This document shows, in pieces, positions 1 through 4,799 of a DNA stretch of 6,250 nt (positions are counted from its first letter, which is position 1; each line of letters begins with the position of its first letter). Under the pieces are notes generated by a model that worked only from the letters and a program-made list of their open reading frames with translations, was not told where the DNA came from and made no database searches. The position numbers and the translations under genes were made by a program. The stretch is from positions 1 to 6,250 of the forward strand of contig DMUR01000065.1 of assembly GCA_003476885.1 (NCBI GenBank). The letters run 5' to 3'. The DNA comes from Chloroflexota bacterium (GTDB taxonomy: Bacteria; Chloroflexota; Limnocylindria; Limnocylindrales; Limnocylindraceae).

Positions 1-517
1 AGACGCTGGCGCATCAAGTGCCAACTTTGTTTCTCTGATGCAGGAGCTTCGGAATGCTCTTCCAGCGGGGAGCTTGCTCACCACCGCGGTCGTGGCTGAT
101 GCTGGCAACGCTGCGGGGATTGATCCTGTGGTGTTTGAGTTCGTTGACTTCGTAAACATCATGGCCTACGACGGTGGTGGCACCGAGCACTCACCAATGA
201 GCCTTGCACAAGAGGCGCTCGCATCGTGGGGCGCGAAGGGTTTGCCCAAAGAGAAGCGGGTGCTTGGCGTACCGTTCTACGCCCGCCCTGGGAACCTCTC
301 GTATCACAAACTTCTTGAGTCTGATCCAGAGGCAGCGAACGGTGATCAGATTCTTTACTTTGATGAGAGTCGCTATTACAACGGTCCAGCAACCCTCCGC
401 ACTAAAGTTGAGCTTGCAAAGCTGGAGGCTTCTGGGATCATGATTTGGGAACTGTCGCAAGATGCACTCGGCGATGATTCGCTCCTCTCGGTGATCTGGG
501 ACGCAAGTCGTCAATAG
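1..517 (+). CDS. GH18 family glycoside hydrolase (chitinase-like), C-terminal part, 5' end outside window
   Basis: The frame is open from base 2 and ends at TAG 515-517, giving 171 visible residues; the start lies upstream of the window. GH18 enzymes are TIM-barrel hydrolases cutting beta-1,4 GlcNAc linkages (chitinases, endo-N-acetylglucosaminidases, spore or cell-wall hydrolases) by substrate-assisted catalysis. Seen here are the late barrel strands: VNIMAYD (about 152-172), whose M-x-Y-D matches the family's subsite -1 Tyr/Asp strand; VLGVPFYAR (about 260-286), the next strand; and GIMIWELSQD near the end, with the floor Trp encoded at 446-448. The catalytic DxxDxDxE motif would lie upstream and cannot be checked. 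The signal peptide, if any, is also unseen, so extracellular location is inferred. Base composition is near 50% GC in several lines, clearly lower than the genes that follow. The family call is firm; the exact substrate is not known. Confidence 0.85.
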   Translation, partial: DAGASSANFVSLMQELRNALPAGSLLTTAVVADAGNAAGIDPVVFEFVDFVNIMAYDGGGTEHSPMSLAQEALASWGAKGLPKEKRVLGVPFYARPGNLSYHKLLESDPEAANGDQILYFDESRYYNGPATLRTKVELAKLEASGIMIWELSQDALGDDSLLSVIWDASRQ

Positions 518-519
518 CG

Positions 520-525
520 AAGAAT
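520..525 (+). promoter_or_regulatory. Candidate -10 element for a leaderless start of the dehydrogenase gene
   Basis: AAGAAT ends exactly 6 nt before the ATG at 532, the spacing expected if transcription begins at the start codon. Position 2 is A and position 6 is T, as in TANNNT, but the first T is missing. No good Shine-Dalgarno precedes this ATG. The same AGAATCA plus 6-nt arrangement recurs before the gene at 1669. Chance similarity remains possible. Confidence 0.3.
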
Positions 526-531
526 CATGAG

Positions 532-1653
532 ATGCTAGCGATCGTGGGTGCGATGTGGCAGACAGGGAAGACGGGGCGTGACGGAGGCGATCGGCCCATC
601 ACCCGCGGCCCCGCACCGCGCGCGGCACGTGATGGATACACCCCCTTTGTCGCACAGCACGGGTTTGCCGCCGCTTACGAAGCCGGCCTTGCTCGTGGGC
701 TTGGCGATCGACTCGGCCAGACGCTGGTAGTGACGCAGCCCGAAGCCTGGGCGATCGTTGAGCCAAGGTTCGGGCGCGCACCGACCGCCCTCGTCTTCGC
801 GAGAGCGTTAGATCAAGAGACGCTTGATGCTCTCGCGCACGCGGCGCCCGACGGTGTGACCGTGGTCGGCATCGGCGGCGGGACCGCGATGGATGTGGCG
901 AAGTGGATCTCATGGCGACGCAAACTCCCACTCGTGCAGCTTCCAACCCTCGCATCTGTCGACGCCTGTTTCACGCGCATGAGCGCGCTTCGCGACGGTG
1001 AGCGCGTGCGCTACGACGGCGACGCGGTCCCCGATGAGGTGCTGATCGACTACGAGATCTTGGGCGCAGCACCCCTTGCACTCCTCTCTGCTGGGATCGG
1101 TGACGTTCTCTCATGCCTCACCGCACTCGCAGATTGGAAGCTTGCGGTCGCAAAGGGGATTGATCCCGCGTGGAACCAGGAGGGTGCGGATGCTTCCGTC
1201 CGATACATCGATGCTCTCGAGGCGGCGGCGCCAGAGATCGCCGCGCGCTCAGAGGCGGGGATTCGCGCGCTGATGGAGTTGCACCGCGAGATTGGGTGGC
1301 GTTGCCACGACCTTGGCCACGCGCGCTTTGAAGAAGGGAGCGAGCACTTCTTCGCCTACTGCTTTGAAGCGGTGACGGGTCGCACGATCATGCATGGTGA
1401 ACTCGTGGTGATGGGGGTGCTCGCAATGACTGCGCTGACCGAGATCGACCACGATCGCGCGCGGAGAATCGTCACGGCGGCCGGCACACGTTGGCGACTC
1501 AACGACCTTGGTGTCACATGGTCTGAGGTGGAGGCGACGCTGCGCGCACTTCCGGAGTTTGCCCGTGCGGGCGGCTACTGGTACTCGCATGCGCACGAGC
1601 GAGGGATCGGAGAGGCTGAGTTGGCAACCGTCCGGCGTGCGCTCGGCGCCTGA
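532..1653 (+). CDS. Metal-dependent dehydrogenase of the glycerol-1-phosphate / iron-containing alcohol dehydrogenase superfamily
   Basis: This 373-residue protein resembles the sn-glycerol-1-phosphate dehydrogenase (AraM/EgsA) branch of the DHQ-synthase-like/Fe-ADH superfamily, cytoplasmic NAD(P)-dependent enzymes of polyols or polyol phosphates. The Rossmann part shows VVGIGGGTAMDVAKW (111-125), the dinucleotide-binding GGGTxxD. LPTLASVDA (137-145) matches the conserved PT-x-AS-x-D strand. Three probable metal ligands are in family order: Asp191 in AGIGDVLS, His272 in GSEH and His288 in MHGE. The ALADWKLA stretch (198-205) also fits the G1PDH branch. The first 30 or so residues look unlike the family and may be partly untranslated, but ATG 532 and ATG 553 are the only early in-frame ATG codons. 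The gene begins 14 bp after the GH18 stop and ends 15 bp before the deacetylase. Its substrate is unknown; a polyol or sugar phosphate is a guess from context. Confidence 0.8.
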   Translation: MLAIVGAMWQTGKTGRDGGDRPITRGPAPRAARDGYTPFVAQHGFAAAYEAGLARGLGDRLGQTLVVTQPEAWAIVEPRFGRAPTALVFARALDQETLDALAHAAPDGVTVVGIGGGTAMDVAKWISWRRKLPLVQLPTLASVDACFTRMSALRDGERVRYDGDAVPDEVLIDYEILGAAPLALLSAGIGDVLSCLTALADWKLAVAKGIDPAWNQEGADASVRYIDALEAAAPEIAARSEAGIRALMELHREIGWRCHDLGHARFEEGSEHFFAYCFEAVTGRTIMHGELVVMGVLAMTALTEIDHDRARRIVTAAGTRWRLNDLGVTWSEVEATLRALPEFARAGGYWYSHAHERGIGEAELATVRRALGA

Positions 1654-1656
1654 TGC

Positions 1657-1662
1657 GAGAAT
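1657..1662 (+). promoter_or_regulatory. Candidate -10 element for a leaderless start of the deacetylase gene
   Basis: GAGAAT lies exactly 6 nt upstream of ATG 1669, and no SD is evident. It shares AGAATCA with the candidate at 520-525 in the same position relative to the start codon. The missing first T of TANNNT and the absence of a recognisable -35 keep confidence low. The alternative is an operon-internal start without any promoter. Confidence 0.3.
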
Positions 1663-1668
1663 CACGTC

Positions 1669-2310
1669 ATGTCTAACTTTCGCGTTGCACTCACATTTGA
1701 TGCTGAGCACCCCGATCGTCCGCATCATCTGGTCGGCTCGGAGGACCGGTTGCGCGAGACGCTCGGATCCCTCAACGTGCACGGCACTTTCTTTGTCCAG
1801 GGACGTTGGGCCGAGGCCTTCCCTGATCAGGCGCGCCGCATCGCGGACGACGGGCACCTGATCGGCAACCACTCGCACTATCACGCCAAGATGCACCTGC
1901 TCACCGAAGCTGGGCTCATGGAAGACATCAAGACGGCTGCTGGCGCGATCGAAACGATCTGCAAACGTGATCCTGCGCCGTGGTTCCGCTCGCCGTTTGG
2001 TGCTGGCGCAAAAGATCCTCGCGTGCGCGCGGCGCTTGAGCAGCTCGGCTACAAGCAGGTGCTCTGGAGCGCTTCGGGTGACGATTGGGATCATCGCGAG
2101 ACGGCGCAACACATGGAAGATGCCGCGGTCGCGAGCACGCTCGCTCACGGTGATGGTGCGATCCTCCTCTTCCACACCTGGCCTTCGTATACGCACGAGA
2201 AGATCTCGCGCATTGTTGCGCGGTTGCGTGAAGAGGGGGCGACGTTTGTGACAGTTGACCAACTTGAACCAGAAGAGATTCCAGAAAATTTTGGTGAGGT
2301 CGACTGGTGA
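1669..2310 (+). CDS. Cytoplasmic NodB-type polysaccharide/oligosaccharide deacetylase (CE4 superfamily)
   Basis: A 213-residue single-domain NodB-homology protein, metal-dependent and expected to remove N- or O-acetyl groups from sugars. Motif 1 is TFDAEH (9-14): Asp11 fits the catalytic base, and Glu13 may take the place of the second Asp of the usual TFDD. Motif 2 is HSHYH, with His68 and His72 as metal ligands (HSxxH). Motif 3 is RSPFG (107-111), motif 4 is DDWD (138-141), and motif 5 is LLFHTW with His169. There is no signal peptide or membrane segment, so it probably acts inside the cell on imported sugars rather than on the cell wall. It starts 15 bp after the dehydrogenase, and its TGA overlaps the GTG of the kinase gene, so the two are likely co-translated. 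The context suggests acetylated chito-oligosaccharides or a similar amino sugar as substrate; this is inferred. Confidence 0.85.
   Translation: MSNFRVALTFDAEHPDRPHHLVGSEDRLRETLGSLNVHGTFFVQGRWAEAFPDQARRIADDGHLIGNHSHYHAKMHLLTEAGLMEDIKTAAGAIETICKRDPAPWFRSPFGAGAKDPRVRAALEQLGYKQVLWSASGDDWDHRETAQHMEDAAVASTLAHGDGAILLFHTWPSYTHEKISRIVARLREEGATFVTVDQLEPEEIPENFGEVDW
2293..2300 (+). promoter_or_regulatory. Ribosome binding site of the kinase gene, inside the deacetylase gene
   Basis: GGTGAGGT contains the SD core GAGG (2296-2299), 7 nt before GTG 2307. This supports a GTG start that overlaps the upstream TGA stop (GTGA, 2307-2310), an arrangement typical of translational coupling. Confidence 0.65.
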
Positions 2311-3350
2311 AACGAGCGGTGAAGCAACGAAGCGCAAGAGCCTCCGCGCTGATAATTGGAGTTGACGGTGGCAACTCCAAGACCGACATTCTGCTTGCAG
2401 ATACAAGCGGAAAGCTTCTCTCTTGGGTGCGTGTCAGTGGCAGCAATCCACAAGGGATCGGACTCCTCCCTGCGGCAGCGCTGCTCCGCTCTGGCATTGA
2501 TGCGGCGCTTACGCGCGCCAAGCGTGGCGGCGAGCGACCAGCGGCGGTTGCCCTCTGTATGGCGGGGATTGATACGCCGCGCGACGCAAAAGCGGTACGC
2601 GGCGCGCTCGCTGGCCGAGGATCGGCGCGCATTGCGGACCACCTCTCTACACGAAACGACTCCGAGGCGGGTCTCCGTGTGGCAACCACCGACGGCGTTG
2701 GGATCGCGATTGTCGGCGGCGCAGGCGTGAACGCGATCGGCGTGAACGAGAAGGGGAAGACGGCGCGCTTCGCCGCACTCGGCGACATCTCTGGCGACTT
2801 TGGCGGCGGCGGCGGACTCAGCGTTGCGGCGCTCGGCGCAGCGGTACGCGCCTACGAAGGGCGTGGTCCACGAACGAGTCTCGGTCGCGCCATCTTGCGC
2901 ACCACCGGCTTCCCATCACTCCGCGCGCTTCTTGACGCGGTGCTGGAGGACCGCGTCCCTCACGGTGGGATTGGTGCACTCGGACGCGTGCTCTTAGAAG
3001 AGTCAGAGCGCGGTGATCGAGTGGCGCGCGAGATTGAGACATTAATGATTGATCACGCCGTTGCCTACGCCGTTGCGGCGCAGCGCCGCGCCCCTTCGCG
3101 CCGCAAGCGCATCCCGATCGTGCTGATCGGCAGCACGATCCTCTCATCGCTCCCCGGCTATCGTTCTCGCCTCTACGCGGCGCTCATCGCCGCAATTCCA
3201 AACGCCGAAATGCGACCACTGCGTGAACCACCAGCGCTTGGTGCACTGCTCTATGCGCTCGACGAGTCTGGCGCTGGACCCGCCGCACGCACGCGCGCCG
3301 AAGCGTCACTGCGCGCAGCGATCAAGAAGGCGAAGCCCGTAAAGATCTAG
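2307..3350 (+). CDS. BadF/BadG/BcrA/BcrD-type ATPase, probable N-acetylglucosamine kinase
   Basis: A 347-residue protein of the ASKHA (actin/hexokinase) fold, BadF branch, which includes N-acetylglucosamine kinases that use ATP to make GlcNAc-6-phosphate in the cytoplasm. Seen: phosphate-1 loop IGVDGGNSKTD (17-27); phosphate-2 region RNDSEAG (116-122), where Asp118 is the candidate catalytic base; IVGGAGVNAIGV (135-146) where many relatives have a GTGS loop; GDISGDFGGGGG (159-170) where many have DEGSGYWIG; and a C-terminal PPALGALLYAL (308-318) closing the adenosine site. The first 15 residues are basic and precede the domain. The GTG start is supported by its SD and by the GTGA overlap with the deacetylase. 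GC content reaches about 73% locally. The deacetylase, GH18 and GH4 neighbours favour an amino sugar or chito-oligosaccharide as acceptor. The family is firm; the substrate is inferred. Confidence 0.82.
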   Translation: MKRAVKQRSARASALIIGVDGGNSKTDILLADTSGKLLSWVRVSGSNPQGIGLLPAAALLRSGIDAALTRAKRGGERPAAVALCMAGIDTPRDAKAVRGALAGRGSARIADHLSTRNDSEAGLRVATTDGVGIAIVGGAGVNAIGVNEKGKTARFAALGDISGDFGGGGGLSVAALGAAVRAYEGRGPRTSLGRAILRTTGFPSLRALLDAVLEDRVPHGGIGALGRVLLEESERGDRVAREIETLMIDHAVAYAVAAQRRAPSRRKRIPIVLIGSTILSSLPGYRSRLYAALIAAIPNAEMRPLREPPALGALLYALDESGAGPAARTRAEASLRAAIKKAKPVKI

Positions 3351-3374
3351 CGCGGAGTAGCGCGACCTAGCGCG
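3348..3374 (+). repeat. Three TAGCGCG copies at exact 10-bp spacing across the convergent gene ends
   Basis: TAGCGCG occurs at 3348, 3358 and 3368, and a near copy AAGCGCG at 3377. The array covers the kinase TAG stop, the 16-bp gap and the last codons of the GH4 gene. CGCGC-GAA-GCGCG (3371-3383) can form a short hairpin, but there is no T-tract on either strand, so it is not a convincing terminator. Confidence 0.45.
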
Positions 3375-4626
3375 CGAAGCGCGGAAGGTTCGCTGCGTGC
3401 GCCGCAAGGAGCTCGCCGCCGATCACCTCTGCAACGTCGTGGCTCGGCACGAGCGGATTCAGCGCAAGTGCGTCGATCGCAGCCGCGCGGTCGCCTGAGA
3501 GCGCCGCAGCGACCGTGGCCTTACCGAAAGCGCCGAGCTTCAGGATCAGATCGCGGCGCGCGCCACCAAGCGGCGCGATCGGGATTGGCCGTGCGCCGGC
3601 TGCGTCAACATCACTGAGCACCTCAATCACCTGATCGTCTGGAAGATCGGGGATTGCGCCGTCATTACGGACGTTGACGACGAGTTTGGCCGGCTTCGCG
3701 CCCGTGAGCGCCGCGATTAGGTCGAGCGCCGCCGCAGAGTAGAAGGCGCCGCCGCGACTCTCTAGAAGTTTTGGCTTCTCGGCAAGGTTAGGGTCCTTGT
3801 ACATTTCAAGGAGCTGCGCTTCAATCTTTGCCACCTCAAGTCCGCGCGTGCCAGCGGCGCGCTGTTCAACGATCACCTTCTCCGGCTCTGCGTAGTAGCG
3901 CAGGTAGTAACTCGGAATGGCGCGCTCCTCACGCAGCTGTGCTTCGCTCCAGCCGGTCATCTCGGCGAGCTTCGCACTCTCGGTTGTAATGAGATTGGCA
4001 AGTTTCGGCTGACCATCCACGCGAATCTCTCGATACCAGGCGCCGTGATTCAGTCCCGCCGACTCTATCTCCACGCGTTCAGGCGCAACGCCGAAGTGTT
4101 TCGCCGCGTTGCGCTGCAGGCCGATCGCTGAATTGCAGAGACCAACGGCGCGATGCCCTGCGCCGATCAGCGCCTGACTCACCATGGAGACAGGATTCGC
4201 GAAGTCGAGCAGCCACGCCTTCGGGCTGCTCTTTGCGAGCGCTTCGGCGATCTCGATCGTGGGCGGCACGGTGCGCAGCGCCTTTGCCCAGCCGCCCGGA
4301 CCGACCGTCTCTTGCCCGAGTACGCCGTGTGGGAGTGGGATTGACTCATCCTTGACGCGCGCAGCAGATCCGCCGATGCGGTACTGCACGAGGCAGGCGT
4401 CTGGTCCGTCGAGCGCCTCGTCACGCGAGGTGGTGAGCTTCAGTTGCCCGCTCCAGCCGGCCTTGTCGAGCATCCGTTTCGCCAGGCCACCGAGGATCTC
4501 AAGGCGCGCAGGGTCAAGGTCCATCAAGACGAGTTCATCCAGGGGTGTGCCGAGCCTCCCCTCGCCGATCCCCTCAATGAGTTCGGGGGTATAGGTGCTC
4601 CCGGCCCCAATAATGCTGACCTTCAA
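3367..4626 (-). CDS. GH4 family NAD-dependent glycosidase, 6-phospho-beta-glucosidase type
   Basis: From a TTG start this is a 419-residue GH4 enzyme. The family cleaves glycosidic bonds by a redox-elimination route needing NAD+ and a divalent metal. Seen: Rossmann loop IIGAGSTYTPEL (5-16); LVLMDLD (33-39) for the NAD ribose; YRIGG (82-86); DFANPVSMV (141-149), the usual F-x-NP loop; GLCNSAIG (162-169) with probable metal-ligand Cys164; GLNHGAWY (191-198) with ligand His194; and a Tyr-rich SYYLRYY (239-245) that should hold the catalytic Tyr. The CN pair points to the 6-phospho-beta-glucosidase branch, not the alpha enzymes. The TTG start puts LKVSIIGAG at the N terminus, as expected, and has an SD 7 nt upstream; an ATG at 4749 would add 41 low-complexity residues. 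The gene is divergent from the binding protein and convergent with the kinase. Its likely substrate is a (phospho-)chitobiose-like or beta-glucoside disaccharide. Confidence 0.88.
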   Translation of the reverse strand: MKVSIIGAGSTYTPELIEGIGEGRLGTPLDELVLMDLDPARLEILGGLAKRMLDKAGWSGQLKLTTSRDEALDGPDACLVQYRIGGSAARVKDESIPLPHGVLGQETVGPGGWAKALRTVPPTIEIAEALAKSSPKAWLLDFANPVSMVSQALIGAGHRAVGLCNSAIGLQRNAAKHFGVAPERVEIESAGLNHGAWYREIRVDGQPKLANLITTESAKLAEMTGWSEAQLREERAIPSYYLRYYAEPEKVIVEQRAAGTRGLEVAKIEAQLLEMYKDPNLAEKPKLLESRGGAFYSAAALDLIAALTGAKPAKLVVNVRNDGAIPDLPDDQVIEVLSDVDAAGARPIPIAPLGGARRDLILKLGAFGKATVAAALSGDRAAAIDALALNPLVPSHDVAEVIGGELLAAHAANLPRFAR

Positions 4627-4629
4627 AGA

Positions 4630-4638
4630 CCCCCCTCT
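4630..4638 (-). promoter_or_regulatory. Ribosome binding site that fixes the TTG start of the GH4 gene
   Basis: Read on the - strand, AGAGGGGGG includes GAGG (4637-4634), 7 nt before TTG 4626-4624. This favours TTG over the distant ATG at 4749. Confidence 0.6.
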
Positions 4639-4655
4639 ACTGCGGTTCTGAGCTG

Positions 4656-4661
4656 ATTCTA
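4656..4661 (-). promoter_or_regulatory. Candidate -10 box for the GH4 gene
   Basis: On the - strand the sequence is TAGAAT, a good sigma70-type -10, about 30 nt upstream of the TTG start. That would leave a leader of roughly 20-25 nt holding the SD. No good -35 sits at 16-18 bp; the nearest, TTGCGG at 4689-4684, is 22 bp away, so an activator may be needed. Confidence 0.4.
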
Positions 4662-4697
4662 GGCTCCCTCCACGCTCAGCCCCCCGCAAAGGTTGCG

Positions 4698-4726
4698 CCC
4701 ACCGCACCCCACCCCCCGCACCACCC
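4698..4726 (-). other. G-quadruplex-type motif upstream of the GH4 promoter
   Basis: The - strand carries four G-runs: GGG (4726-4724), GGGGGG (4717-4712), GGGG (4710-4707) and GGG (4700-4698), with loops of 6, 1 and 6 nt. This meets the common G3+N1-7 rule. A further six-G run lies at 4685-4680. The motif begins about 37 bp upstream of the candidate -10 box. Folding in the cell is not shown. Confidence 0.4.
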
Positions 4727-4727
4727 G

Positions 4728-4750
4728 TGTGAGGCGTATTCGTATGCACA
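4728..4750. promoter_or_regulatory. Possible operator: imperfect palindrome in the divergent intergenic region
   Basis: GCGTATTCGTATGC (4734-4747) is a near-palindrome with half-sites GCGTA/GCATA, flanked by TGTG (4728-4731) and CACA (4747-4750), which are also inverted but on a slightly different centre. Its place between two divergent sugar genes suits a regulator site. No regulator gene is visible in the window. Confidence 0.25.
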
Positions 4751-4757
4751 GCAGGCT

Positions 4758-4788
4758 CTCTCCGCTGGAGGGTGCTTTCGCGAGAAGC
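4758..4788 (+). other. Two small tandem hairpins just before the SD of the binding-protein gene
   Basis: CTCTCC-GCT-GGAGGG (4758-4772, one G-T pair) is followed by GCTTT-CGCGA-GAAGC (4774-4788, one G-T pair). The SD starts at the next base. They could structure the mRNA leader, but each stem is short. Confidence 0.25.
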
Positions 4789-4796
4789 AGGAGGGA
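4789..4796 (+). promoter_or_regulatory. Strong ribosome binding site of the substrate-binding protein
   Basis: AGGAGGGA is near-consensus, with 5 nt between AGGAGG and ATG 4800. It fits a highly translated binding protein and fixes the start. Confidence 0.8.
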
Positions 4797-4799
4797 CTC

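Noticed and set aside
1249..2406. 385-codon open frame on the - strand
   Set aside because: It lies opposite the dehydrogenase and deacetylase genes and reaches into the kinase gene, all of which have clear family motifs. It is rich in Arg and Ser with no recognisable domain, as expected for an antisense shadow in GC-rich DNA.
1928..2788. 286-codon open frame on the - strand
   Set aside because: Antisense to the deacetylase and kinase; low-complexity Ala/Pro/Arg/Ser composition and no motif.
3351..3366. Bidirectional terminator between convergent genes
   Set aside because: The gap is only 16 bp and the short GC hairpin nearby lacks a T-tract on either strand.
4627..4749. N-terminal extension of the GH4 gene to ATG 4749
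   Set aside because: The added 41 residues are Gly/Arg-rich and would precede the canonical KVSIIGAG start. TTG 4626 has an SD and the -10-like box lies within the extension, so it is better read as non-coding.
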